NCBI GenBank assembly: GCA_028278405.1
Contig: JANQEK010000031.1
Span: forward strand, 1 to 64,000
From: Nitrospinaceae bacterium
Lineage (GTDB): Bacteria > Nitrospinota > Nitrospinia > Nitrospinales > Nitrospinaceae
Length of the DNA stretch: 64,000 nucleotides
Direction: 5' to 3'
A program made the translations under genes and the position numbers. How positions within the stretch are numbered: position 1 is the first letter of the stretch; the number at the start of each line of letters is the position of its first letter. Below are positions 1 through 7,814 of the stretch, in pieces. The notes beneath the pieces were generated by a model, which was not told the origin of the DNA, did not search any database, and worked only from the letters and a program-made list of their open reading frames with translations.

Positions 1-61
1 ATTATATACTACCCTGCTTACAATAAGCCTAAAATTTGTAAAATCAGGGTCTTCCTGACAT

Positions 62-1414
62 ATGTTCGACAATTTATCCAATCGCCTTGAGGCGATCTAC
101 AAAAAATTAAAAGGTCGCGGCAAGCTGAAAGAAGCCGATGTCGATGAAGCCCTGAGGGAAATCCGTGTCGCGTTGATCGAAGCGGACGTCAGTTTGCCCG
201 TCATCAAGGATTTTCTGGCGGCTGTGCGGGAGAAGTCCATCGGTCAGGAAGTGTTAAGGAGTCTGACACCCGGCCACCAGATGGTCAAGATCGTCAACGA
301 CGAACTCGAGCAATTGCTGGGGGGCGAGGTCAGCGACATTCAGTTTTCCGATAAGCCGCCCACCATCATTTTGATGGTCGGTCTGCAGGGGTCCGGTAAG
401 ACCACTACAGTCGGTAAACTGGCTAAAATATTCAAGAAGGAAGGCAAGAACTGTCTGCTGGTGCCGGCGGACGTGTATCGCCCGGCGGCTATCGAGCAGT
501 TGAACGTATTGGGACGCGATCTGGAGATCGACGTCTACCAGGCCGGGGACAATAAGGATCCGGTCAGCATCTGCGCCAACGCGGTGAAGCAGGCCCGCGA
601 TGAGATGCGCACGGCAGTGATTCTCGATACTGCGGGACGTCAGCACATCGATGATGCGCTGATGGACGAGATCAAGGCCATCAAGGAAAAAATTGAACCG
701 CACGAAGTGCTGTTCGTTGCCGATTCCATGATGGGACAGGAAGCGGTGAACGTGTCGAAGGCGTTTCACGACGCGGTCGGTATCGATGGCGTGGTGTTAA
801 CGAAGATGGATGGTGATGCGCGTGGTGGCGCGGCGTTGTCGATCAAGTCCGTTACCGGCCAGCCCATCAAGTTCATCGGGACCGGCGAAAAGCTGGAGGC
901 GTTGGAGCCGTTTCACCCCGACCGTATTGTGTCGCGGATTCTTGGTATGGGCGACGTGATGACCCTGGTCGACAAGGCCCAGGACGCCTATGAAGTTGAG
1001 CAACAGGAAGAGCTTGAAAAGAAATTAAAGAAGAACGCGTTTGATCTTGAGGATTTTCGCGATCAGCTTCAGCAGATTCGTAAAATGGGTTCGATTCAGG
1101 ATTTGCTGAGCATGGTGCCCGGCGCGAGCAAGATGATGAAAGGCATCAAGGTGGACGATGGAGCGTTTGCTCGTATCGAGGCCATCATCAATTCGATGAC
1201 CCCGCACGAACGGTCGCATCATAATGTCATCAATAGCAGCCGCAAAAAACGCATCGCCAACGGAAGCGGTACCACGGTCAGCGAAATCAACAAACTGATG
1301 AAACAGTTCTCGCAGATGAAAAAAATGATGAAGAAAATGTCTTCCGGAAACTCCCGGGGTTTTAATCTGGGAGGTTTGATGGGAGGCCGGGGAGGTATGA
1401 ACCCCTTTGGCTGA
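62..1414 (+). CDS. ffh: Signal recognition particle protein Ffh (SRP54 GTPase)
   Basis: Ffh binds 4.5S RNA and signal sequences of nascent membrane proteins and docks with FtsY; cytoplasmic GTPase. The 450-residue product has the family's usual length and order: N domain (about 1-95), G domain (about 100-295) with P-loop GLQGSGKTT at 107-115, DTAGRQ near 189 and TKMD at 247-250, then the methionine-rich M domain ending in MKKMMKKM and a Gly-rich tail. The usual DTAGRL is DTAGRQ here. It is the first gene of a translation and export operon and lies 47 nt before rpsP. Only 61 nt of upstream sequence is visible; TATACT (5-10) or TACAAT (19-24) could be a -10 box, but no -35 can be judged. Confidence 0.97.
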   Translation: MFDNLSNRLEAIYKKLKGRGKLKEADVDEALREIRVALIEADVSLPVIKDFLAAVREKSIGQEVLRSLTPGHQMVKIVNDELEQLLGGEVSDIQFSDKPPTIILMVGLQGSGKTTTVGKLAKIFKKEGKNCLLVPADVYRPAAIEQLNVLGRDLEIDVYQAGDNKDPVSICANAVKQARDEMRTAVILDTAGRQHIDDALMDEIKAIKEKIEPHEVLFVADSMMGQEAVNVSKAFHDAVGIDGVVLTKMDGDARGGAALSIKSVTGQPIKFIGTGEKLEALEPFHPDRIVSRILGMGDVMTLVDKAQDAYEVEQQEELEKKLKKNAFDLEDFRDQLQQIRKMGSIQDLLSMVPGASKMMKGIKVDDGAFARIEAIINSMTPHERSHHNVINSSRKKRIANGSGTTVSEINKLMKQFSQMKKMMKKMSSGNSRGFNLGGLMGGRGGMNPFG

Positions 1415-1461
1415 AGTTTTTTTATACACTAATCTTTTTTCCATTAACGCAGGAGGAAACA

Positions 1462-1707
1462 TTGGCAGTAGTTATTCGATTGAGTAGACGAGGAGCAAAA
1501 AAGAGACCCTTCTATAGGGTGGTTGCGACTGATTCACGTTCTCCGAGAGACGGCAAGTTTCTTGAAGTGCTGGGCACCTACGACCCGTTGAAAGCTGAAG
1601 ATCAATTTAAAATTGACGCAGATAAAGCGCAGAGTTGGATACAAAAAGGAGCATTGCCCTCCAGGACCGTGACATCATTATTGAAAAAAGCCGGAGTTAC
1701 CGTATAG
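1462..1707 (+). CDS. rpsP: 30S ribosomal protein S16
   Basis: S16 is a structural protein of the small ribosomal subunit. The 81-residue product has the typical N-terminus ([18 protein letters not shown]) and the conserved LGTYDPL segment. The start codon is TTG at 1462, chosen because a perfect AGGAGG (1451-1456) lies 5 nt upstream and the residues match the family N-terminus. It sits between ffh and the KH-domain gene, the common bacterial order ffh-rpsP-khpA-rimM-trmD-rplS. Confidence 0.97.
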   Translation: MAVVIRLSRRGAKKRPFYRVVATDSRSPRDGKFLEVLGTYDPLKAEDQFKIDADKAQSWIQKGALPSRTVTSLLKKAGVTV

Positions 1708-1812
1708 AGGACGGCATCCTTTTGATCTTCGTGTCTCACACTATGCTGTGAAAACGATTGATCCCACTGGACCATAAGATCGGTTTTGCGGCGGACCTGG
1801 GAGGTATCGGGC

Positions 1813-2043
1813 ATGAAAGATCTTATCAGTGTCATCGCGAAAGCATTGGTGGATTTTCCGGATCAGGTGGAAATCAAGGAAGTGGAAGGCGACAAAACCA
1901 CGGTCCTGGAACTGAGAGTGGCCAAGGAAGATTTGGGAAAGGTGATCGGCAAACAGGGCAAAACCGCCCGGGCCATGCGCACCATTTTGAATGCCAACGC
2001 GACCAAGTTGAAAAAGAGAGCGGTTTTGGAAATTGTTGAATAA
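1813..2043 (+). CDS. khpA: KH-domain RNA-binding protein KhpA (YlqC family)
   Basis: This is a small single-KH-domain RNA-binding protein found between rpsP and rimM in many bacteria; in Gram-positives it pairs with KhpB and affects cell elongation and sRNA binding. The 76-residue product carries the KH GxxG loop in [11 protein letters not shown] (about residues 41-51), followed by RAMRTIL. The ATG at 1813 is preferred over one at 1786 because GGAGG (about 1800-1804) is well spaced from it and the length matches the family. It ends 3 nt before rimM, so the two are probably translationally coupled. Confidence 0.92.
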   Translation: MKDLISVIAKALVDFPDQVEIKEVEGDKTTVLELRVAKEDLGKVIGKQGKTARAMRTILNANATKLKKRAVLEIVE

Positions 2044-2046
2044 TTC

Positions 2047-2565
2047 ATGGATTGGGTTCCGATAGGCGACATTACGAAAACCCACGGATTGAAGGGAGAG
2101 GTCAAACTTCGGCCTTCAGTAACCGATCCAAGTCTGGTTCAGGGAGCACATCGCGCCCGCATCGTCGGGAATGATGGTGAGTCTTCCGAGACGGTGCTGG
2201 AGAAAGTCCGCGGGCAGGGCGGACGATGGATTGTCAAGTTCAAGGATTGTAAAACCATTGAAGAGGCTCAGGTCCTGGTAGGACAGTCTCTCGAAATATG
2301 CGGAGAGGATTTTAAACCTCTCCCGGAAGGCGAATATTACTGGTTCCAGATTGAAGGCCTTGAGGTTTTTGACGAGGAAGGCCGGTATTACGGAACGGTG
2401 AACGAAATCATTGTCACTGGCAGTAATGATGTCTATGTGGTTCAGGATGGCGACAAAGAACTCCTGCTTCCGATGATTGACTCCGTGGTCAAGTCCATTG
2501 ATCTCAAGGAGAATAAATTGATTTTTCATATCATCGAGGGATTGCTTGAAGACCATCCGGTTTGA
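2047..2565 (+). CDS. rimM: Ribosome maturation factor RimM
   Basis: RimM assists maturation of the 30S head, near S19 and 16S rRNA helices 31 and 33b. The 172-residue length is normal. The N-terminal barrel starts with the conserved [15 protein letters not shown], and the C-terminal PRC-barrel region contains [12 protein letters not shown] and [10 protein letters not shown]. It sits between khpA and trmD and overlaps the trmD start by 20 nt, indicating coupled translation. The partner protein gene rpsS is not in this window. Confidence 0.96.
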   Translation: MDWVPIGDITKTHGLKGEVKLRPSVTDPSLVQGAHRARIVGNDGESSETVLEKVRGQGGRWIVKFKDCKTIEEAQVLVGQSLEICGEDFKPLPEGEYYWFQIEGLEVFDEEGRYYGTVNEIIVTGSNDVYVVQDGDKELLLPMIDSVVKSIDLKENKLIFHIIEGLLEDHPV

Positions 2566-3250
2566 CATTATATCGATTTTCCCCGGGATGTTTGATTCCC
2601 CGTTTCGGGAAAGTCTGCTGAGCAAAGCGCAAGACAACGGTATCGTCGAGATCAGAACGCACGATCTTCGCGAGTACACACTGGACAAACACAACCGTGT
2701 GGACGACACCCCTTACGGCGGTGGGGTGGGGATGGTGATGAATATCGAGCCCATCGACCGGGCTCTCGAAGCGGTTAAAAAGGATCGTCCCAAAGCGCAC
2801 AGTATTCTGTTGTCGCCCGGCGGTTATCGCTTCGATCAGAAGAAAGCCTGGGAGCTTTCTCGCAAAGACGAAATTGTTCTCGTGTGCGGGCGTTACGAAG
2901 GGGTCGACGAGCGGGTTTCTGATCTGGTCGACGAAGAGTTGTCGATCGGCGACTATGTGTTGAACGGCGGCGAAGTGCCCGCCATGGTCGTAGTCGAAGC
3001 CGTCGCCCGTCTGGTTCCCGGCGTCGTTGGAGACGAACAGTCGCTGGCCGAGGAATCCTTTTCCGGTGAGATGCTGGAATATCCGCAGTACACGCGTCCA
3101 CGGGAGTATAAAGGGCGCGTGGTTCCGGAAGTGCTGGTGTCCGGCGACCACAAGAAAATTGAAGCGTGGAAGCGGCAGGCCGCGCTTGAGAAAACGGCAA
3201 AATATCGTCCCGATTTGTACCGCAAGCTAAAATCGGACGGTTCCGAATAA
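2546..3250 (+). CDS. trmD: tRNA (guanine-N1-)-methyltransferase TrmD
   Basis: TrmD methylates G37 at N1 in tRNAs reading CNN and some other codons, using S-adenosylmethionine, and so prevents +1 frameshifting. The 234-residue product has the N-terminal [11 protein letters not shown], the conserved [13 protein letters not shown], and the trefoil-knot SAM site with [17 protein letters not shown] and GDYVLNGGE. The start is a TTG (2546) inside the end of rimM; this reading gives the family N-terminus ([12 protein letters not shown]). A SPOUT-type methyltransferase gene follows 21 nt downstream. Confidence 0.96.
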   Translation: MKTIRFDIISIFPGMFDSPFRESLLSKAQDNGIVEIRTHDLREYTLDKHNRVDDTPYGGGVGMVMNIEPIDRALEAVKKDRPKAHSILLSPGGYRFDQKKAWELSRKDEIVLVCGRYEGVDERVSDLVDEELSIGDYVLNGGEVPAMVVVEAVARLVPGVVGDEQSLAEESFSGEMLEYPQYTRPREYKGRVVPEVLVSGDHKKIEAWKRQAALEKTAKYRPDLYRKLKSDGSE

Positions 3251-3271
3251 ACCCGTGCAATACGGCTTAGA

Positions 3272-3856
3272 TTGACCGAATCGGTTCATACGAATATTGA
3301 CATCGCGCTGGTTCATTTCCCGGTCTACAACAAATCGGGAGATATTGTCACTTCGTCGGTGACAACGCTGGACGTGCACGATATTTCGCGTATCTGCCGG
3401 ACGTATGCAGTCAATACGTTTTATGTGGTGACGCCGTTGGAGACCCAGCAGAAGCTGGTGAACCGAATGATGGAGCATTGGCTGGAAGGGTACGGCTCGG
3501 AATACAATCCGACGCGCAAGGAAGCCCTCCTCAGCACCCGGGTGGTCAACGTGCTGGACGAAGCGGTGGCGGACATCACCCAACGCCGGGGGAAACAACC
3601 GAAAACGGTCATCCCCGACGCCAAGCGGTTTCCACATAGCCGGTCTTATCCGGAAGTGCGGGCGGCATTGAATACAGATCATCCTCATCTTCTGGTATTT
3701 GGGACGGGATGGGGGTTGGAAAAAGGGATTGTGGAGCGGGCTGATCTCATACTGGCCCCGATTGACGGGCTGAGCGGGTACAATCACCTGCCGGTCCGGG
3801 CGGCCATAGCCATTATTCTCGACCGGTTGTTGGGACGGGAAACGCAGGCCGAATAA
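3272..3856 (+). CDS. SAM-dependent RNA methyltransferase, SPOUT-like (PF09936-type)
   Basis: This 194-residue protein resembles the small RNA methyltransferase-like family encoded just after trmD in Geobacter, Desulfovibrio and relatives. Visible landmarks are IALVHFPVYNKSGDIVTSS near the N-terminus, TTLDVHDISRICRTY, LVFGTGWGL (probably the cofactor loop) and the C-terminal knot-like ILAPIDGLSGYNHLPVRAAIAI. The exact RNA target is unknown to me. The start is a TTG at 3272, since no ATG precedes the conserved N-terminus. It lies in the trmD-rplS operon, which supports an rRNA or tRNA modification role. Confidence 0.8.
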   Translation: MTESVHTNIDIALVHFPVYNKSGDIVTSSVTTLDVHDISRICRTYAVNTFYVVTPLETQQKLVNRMMEHWLEGYGSEYNPTRKEALLSTRVVNVLDEAVADITQRRGKQPKTVIPDAKRFPHSRSYPEVRAALNTDHPHLLVFGTGWGLEKGIVERADLILAPIDGLSGYNHLPVRAAIAIILDRLLGRETQAE

Positions 3857-3924
3857 TTATTTTATTGTGAGTTTGGGCGGATATTGATATGATCCGCGCT
3901 TTTCAGTCGAAGGAGACAGGTTTC

Positions 3925-4374
3925 ATGAATTTGGTGGATCAGATTGAACGTAAGGAAATGAAGGAAAAGGTCCCTGAAATACGCATTGGGGATACGGCTC
4001 GCGTGCATATTCGCATTGTTGAGGGAAGCAAGGAACGCGTCCAGGTGGTCGAAGGCGTGGTCATCAAAATGCGCGGCAGCCAGAACCGGAAAACCATAAC
4101 GGTTCGCAAAGTGTCGTTCGGTGTGGGCGTCGAACGTATTTTTCCTCTGCATTCTCCGCGGGTGGAAAAAGTGGAAGTGGTTAAGCACTCCAAAGTCCGC
4201 CGCGCCAAGTTGTATTACCTCCGCGAACTGCGCGGTAAGGCGGCACGGCTGAAAGAGGTTCGCGTTCAGTCTACGAAAGCCAAGAAAAAATCCAAAAAGA
4301 AATCCAGTGCAAGTGTCGAAACGGATGTCGAGGCTCCGGTCGAAGAAAAGAAGGAAGCCAAGGCTAAAAAATAA
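3925..4374 (+). CDS. rplS: 50S ribosomal protein L19 with charged C-terminal tail
   Basis: L19 lies at the 30S-50S interface. The core (about residues 1-113) matches the family: [36 protein letters not shown] and [17 protein letters not shown]. The ATG at 3925 is chosen over 3889 because AAGGAGA (3910-3916) is correctly spaced and the N-terminus fits. After the core comes a low-complexity tail of about 35 residues ([11 protein letters not shown], then acidic, then KKEAKAKK), longer than the usual L19 of about 115-120 residues. It is the last gene of the operon and is followed by a terminator. Confidence 0.96.
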   Translation: MNLVDQIERKEMKEKVPEIRIGDTARVHIRIVEGSKERVQVVEGVVIKMRGSQNRKTITVRKVSFGVGVERIFPLHSPRVEKVEVVKHSKVRRAKLYYLRELRGKAARLKEVRVQSTKAKKKSKKKSSASVETDVEAPVEEKKEAKAKK

Positions 4375-4401
4375 TTCCGTTTGATATATCCCTGTTTTCC
4401 C

Positions 4402-4433
4402 AACCGGTCTCGATTTCGAGGCCGGTTTTTTTT
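4402..4433 (+). terminator. Rho-independent terminator after rplS
   Basis: An 11-bp stem (AACCGGTCTCG against CGAGGCCGGTT, one G-T wobble) with an ATTT loop runs directly into a run of eight or nine Ts. It ends the ffh-rplS operon and sits 6 nt before the stop of the convergent M48 gene; the minus-strand side lacks a T run, so it should act in one direction. Confidence 0.93.
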
Positions 4434-4439
4434 ATGGCA

Positions 4440-5336
4440 TTATTTCTGGCCGGGTGCGGGAGCCGGATCGATTGGCTTGTTTAGGGGAGGTTGAGCTGAT
4501 TTGTTGTTCATCTCCTGCATTTTCCTGCGGCTCAAGATATATAGGAAAGATTGACCCAGTCCGTGTTTAAGAGGATTGGCCCGGTAAATTTTATTCGCTT
4601 TGGGTAATAGTCGGCGAATGTCTTGTATGCGCGTGGTGTCCGTAGGATGGGTGGACAGGATTTCGGGAGGATTCGATCCCTGCTTCATTTTACTGAACCG
4701 TCCCCAAAACCGCTCGGCTTCTCCCGGGTCGTATCCCGCTTTTGCCATCAATGTCAGGCCGATTTCATCGGCTTCCGACTCATTACTCCGGCTGAAAGGC
4801 AGCGTTAACCCGACAGTTGTGCCGACTCCCAACGCCGCCATGATTTCTTTTTGGTTTTCGTTATTAGACAGGCTGCTGGAAGCCGCCGCCAGAAGTCCGG
4901 TGAGAATCAAAGACCGCGACATTCGTTGGGCTCCGTGGCGGGCGATCGCATGCGCGATTTCATGACCCATCACAGCCGCCAATCCCGCTTCGTTGGCGCA
5001 AACGGGCAGGATTCCGGTATAGATCGCCACTTTACCGCCGGGCAGGGCGAACGCATTTTTCTGGGGAGATTCGATCAGCTTGAACTCCCATTTCAGGTGG
5101 GGCATGGGAGACACGGCTGCCAACTGTCGCCCCACCCGTTCCACAATGGTGATCAATTGCCCGTCTAACGATAGCGTTTCCTTTTTAAGGATCTCGTTGT
5201 AAGCCTCTTCGCCCAGGGCGACTTCCTGTTCAAAAGAGATTAGAACCAGCGAACGGCGTTCGGTGACTGGAGTGGTAACGCAACCTAAAAAGAGGGAAAA
5301 GATCAAAAAAATTGGGATGAAACGCTTTCGTGACAT
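4440..5336 (-). CDS. M48-family metalloprotease, predicted lipoprotein (Loi22/BepA-like)
   Basis: This is a zinc endopeptidase of the M48 family, relatives of which degrade misfolded outer-membrane proteins in the periplasm. The 298-residue product begins with a lipoprotein signal (hydrophobic stretch then lipobox LFLGC, lipidated Cys at about 19). The zinc motif HEIAH is at 125-129 and the third ligand region NESEAD near 186. An upstream in-frame ATG (5585) is rejected because it would bury the signal peptide behind 83 unrelated residues overlapping rnhB. A strong promoter ends 6 nt before this ATG and no Shine-Dalgarno is present, so the mRNA may be leaderless. Confidence 0.9.
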   Translation of the reverse strand: MSRKRFIPIFLIFSLFLGCVTTPVTERRSLVLISFEQEVALGEEAYNEILKKETLSLDGQLITIVERVGRQLAAVSPMPHLKWEFKLIESPQKNAFALPGGKVAIYTGILPVCANEAGLAAVMGHEIAHAIARHGAQRMSRSLILTGLLAAASSSLSNNENQKEIMAALGVGTTVGLTLPFSRSNESEADEIGLTLMAKAGYDPGEAERFWGRFSKMKQGSNPPEILSTHPTDTTRIQDIRRLLPKANKIYRANPLKHGLGQSFLYILSRRKMQEMNNKSAQPPLNKPIDPAPAPGQK

Positions 5337-5342
5337 GAGTTG

Positions 5343-5371
5343 ATTATAGAATCTGCCATCACAATTATCAA
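5343..5371 (-). promoter_or_regulatory. Sigma-70-type promoter of the M48 lipoprotein gene
   Basis: Reading the minus strand, TTGATA (5371-5366), a 17-nt spacer and a perfect TATAAT (5348-5343) form a near-consensus promoter. Only 6 nt (CAACTC) separate the -10 box from the ATG at 5336, so transcription should begin at or beside the start codon. Confidence 0.8.
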
Positions 5372-5434
5372 CGAGCACTTTCCTGTTGCGGGCCAAGAGG
5401 GAATGCCCTATTATCGCCACGAAGGAGCAACTCC

Positions 5435-6043
5435 ATGTGGAACCACGAAAGGGAAGCGGAACATTCCGGATACCGTTCAGTGGCGGGAGTCGATGAGGCG
5501 GGACGCGGGCCTCTTGCAGGACCTGTTGTGGCTGCCGCTGTGGTGTTGCCTCCAGAATTTTCCCTGCCGGGTTTGCGCGATTCAAAAAAAATCTCCCCTG
5601 CCTTGCGCGAAATACTGTACGATCAAATCATTGAAAGATGTACGGGATTCGGGATCGGCCAAGTCGACGAAAATACAATAGACAAAATCAATATCCTGCA
5701 GGCCGCTTTGCTGGCCATGAAAAAAGCAGTGGAACAACTTCCCACGCCGGCGGATATGCTTTTGATCGATGGCAACCGTGGTATCGAGTGCGAAACGCAC
5801 CAGAGAACCATCGTTGGTGGAGACGATGCCAGTCTGTCCATCGCGGCTGCGTCGGTGCTGGCCAAGGTGACACGGGACCGGTTGATGGAACGTTACCACG
5901 AGCAGTACCCTCAATACGAGTTTTCCCGTCACAAGGGATACGGCACCCGGTTGCATCGTGAACGGATTCGACAGTACGGTCCGTGTCCCATTCACCGGAA
6001 AACATTTAAGGGTGTGACGGAGTTTCTGAACCGTCATCCCTAA
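5435..6043 (+). CDS. rnhB: Ribonuclease HII
   Basis: RNase HII cuts the RNA strand of RNA-DNA hybrids and starts removal of single ribonucleotides from DNA. The 202-residue product has the acidic active-site motifs: GVDEAGRGPLAGP (Asp20, Glu21), LLIDGNRG (Asp about 112) and SVLAKVTRDR (Asp about 148), plus the C-terminal YPQYEFSRHKGYGT and HRKTF typical of the family. ATG 5435 has AAGGAG (5422-5427) 7 nt upstream. It is divergent from the M48 gene and is followed 13 nt later by recJ, so the two DNA-repair genes are probably co-transcribed. Confidence 0.96.
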   Translation: MWNHEREAEHSGYRSVAGVDEAGRGPLAGPVVAAAVVLPPEFSLPGLRDSKKISPALREILYDQIIERCTGFGIGQVDENTIDKINILQAALLAMKKAVEQLPTPADMLLIDGNRGIECETHQRTIVGGDDASLSIAAASVLAKVTRDRLMERYHEQYPQYEFSRHKGYGTRLHRERIRQYGPCPIHRKTFKGVTEFLNRHP

Positions 6044-6056
6044 GAAATATATTGGA

Positions 6057-7805
6057 TTGTTTATGCTATCAGCGCTGAATAAAAAATGGATATTCACCAA
6101 CGCAAAGGATGAAGTCGTCCGTCAATTGATGGAGGAGCAGGGCCTTTCTTCCTTACTTGCCCGGTTAATGGTCAACCGAGGGCTTGAAGATCCCGAGGCA
6201 GCCCGGTTTTTCCTGGATGCACAGTTGGACTCGGTGCATGATCCCTTTCTGATGCGGGGTATGGATGTGGCTGTCCGGCGCATCGTACAGGCGATTCAGA
6301 ACCGGGAGACGGTCACGGTTTACGGCGACTATGATGTGGATGGTGTGACCTCCGCTGCATTGGTGGTGCATTTCTTTCGGGAGTTGGGCGCACCATTTGA
6401 CTATTATCTACCCAACCGAATGGAAGAAGGCTACGGCCTCAACGAGAAAGCACTGGAAACCATCAAAGCGCGCGGCAGCAAACTGGTGATCACGGCGGAT
6501 ACCGGCATCACCGCATTACCGCAGGTGGCACATGCCAACAAGATCGGAGTGGATGTTATCGTCACCGATCACCACCAGATTTCTGTGGATGGATTGCCGG
6601 ATGCCCTGGCAATATTGAATCCTCATCAGCCCGAGTGTAATTATCCCTTCAAGTTTTTAAGCGGTGTGGGCATCGTGTTCAAGCTGGCGGCAGGGATTCG
6701 ACGGGGATTGCTGGAAGCGGGTTGGGATGCAGAAAAACTGCCCAATCTCAGAAAGCATCTCGACCTGTTTACTCTGGGTACGATTGCCGATATGGCCCCC
6801 TTGATCGATGAAAACCACGTACTTACGTCGCACGGATTGGAAGCCCTCCGCAACAGCGTCAAACCTGGAGTGATTGCGTTAAAATCCGTTGTCGGTATTG
6901 ATGGTAAAGTCGACTCCTCATCCGTGGGTTTCGGCATGGGACCCCGCCTCAACGCCGCCGGAAGACTGGGTCAACCGGATCGTGGCCTGCATCTGCTGGT
7001 GTCATCCGATCTTAATGAAGCGATGGAGATGGCGAAATCGCTGGAGGCACTCAACCAGGAGCGTAAGGAAACGCAGAAATGGTGTTTTGAAGAAGCGGAA
7101 TACCTGCTGGAGCGACAGGTGGATCTGGAGAACGAAAACGTCATTGTTCTGGCGTCGGAAAATTTTCACCAGGGTGTCATCGGCATCGTGGCCTCCAAAC
7201 TGGCGGAGAAGTTTTACCGACCGGCGATTCTCATTGCTCTTGAAGAGGGTAAAGGTAAAGGCTCGGCGCGAAGTATTCCTTCGTTCAATCTGGTGAAAGC
7301 GATGACGCAATGCTCGGAACATCTTATCCAGTATGGAGGGCACGCTTATGCCGCTGGGTTGAATATCGAGCAGGATCGCGTCGATGCTTTTCGGAAAGCG
7401 ATCAATCAGGTGGGCGATGAATATCTCACCGAAGACTGCCTGGTGGCAGAATTGAAAGTGGACGCCACCTTGGCGATGCAGGACATCACGCAGGACACGT
7501 TCAAGGAAATTGAAAGCCTGGAACCGTTTGGGCAGATGAATAAAGTTCCTGTTTTTATCTCACGGGAAGTCCAGGCGCGCGACGTCAAGTTCGTCGGCCA
7601 AGATGAAAAGCATGTTCGCTTCCGGGCGTTTCAGGGTAACCAGTTCCGCAACGTCATTGGGTTCAATCTGGCCCATGCTTTTCAATCCATAGACGCTAAC
7701 GAACCGGTCGACATCGTTTACGAACTCCGCCGCAACACCTGGAACGGCCGCGATTCTATCGAAATCAAACTCCTAGACCTGCGATCCAGCCACGCTGAAG
7801 ATTGA
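6057..7805 (+). CDS. recJ: Single-stranded-DNA-specific exonuclease RecJ
   Basis: RecJ degrades single-stranded DNA 5'->3' in recombination and mismatch repair. The 582-residue product has the DHH-phosphoesterase motifs: VYGDYDVDGVTSA (Asp91-Asp95 region), TDHHQ (about 170-174), LGTIADMAPL and the DHHA1 GGHAYAAG segment, followed by the C-terminal OB-like domain (about 450-580). The start may be TTG 6057 or ATG 6063; neither has a good Shine-Dalgarno and the choice changes only two residues. It is co-directional with rnhB and convergent with the ABC permease gene 9 nt away, with no obvious terminator between. Confidence 0.95.
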   Translation: MFMLSALNKKWIFTNAKDEVVRQLMEEQGLSSLLARLMVNRGLEDPEAARFFLDAQLDSVHDPFLMRGMDVAVRRIVQAIQNRETVTVYGDYDVDGVTSAALVVHFFRELGAPFDYYLPNRMEEGYGLNEKALETIKARGSKLVITADTGITALPQVAHANKIGVDVIVTDHHQISVDGLPDALAILNPHQPECNYPFKFLSGVGIVFKLAAGIRRGLLEAGWDAEKLPNLRKHLDLFTLGTIADMAPLIDENHVLTSHGLEALRNSVKPGVIALKSVVGIDGKVDSSSVGFGMGPRLNAAGRLGQPDRGLHLLVSSDLNEAMEMAKSLEALNQERKETQKWCFEEAEYLLERQVDLENENVIVLASENFHQGVIGIVASKLAEKFYRPAILIALEEGKGKGSARSIPSFNLVKAMTQCSEHLIQYGGHAYAAGLNIEQDRVDAFRKAINQVGDEYLTEDCLVAELKVDATLAMQDITQDTFKEIESLEPFGQMNKVPVFISREVQARDVKFVGQDEKHVRFRAFQGNQFRNVIGFNLAHAFQSIDANEPVDIVYELRRNTWNGRDSIEIKLLDLRSSHAED

Positions 7806-7814
7806 GTTAATGTT

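Noticed and set aside
5337-5585. N-terminal extension of the M48 protein to 381 residues
   Set aside because: The added residues precede a clean lipoprotein signal peptide and overlap rnhB on the other strand; the promoter also lies inside this stretch.
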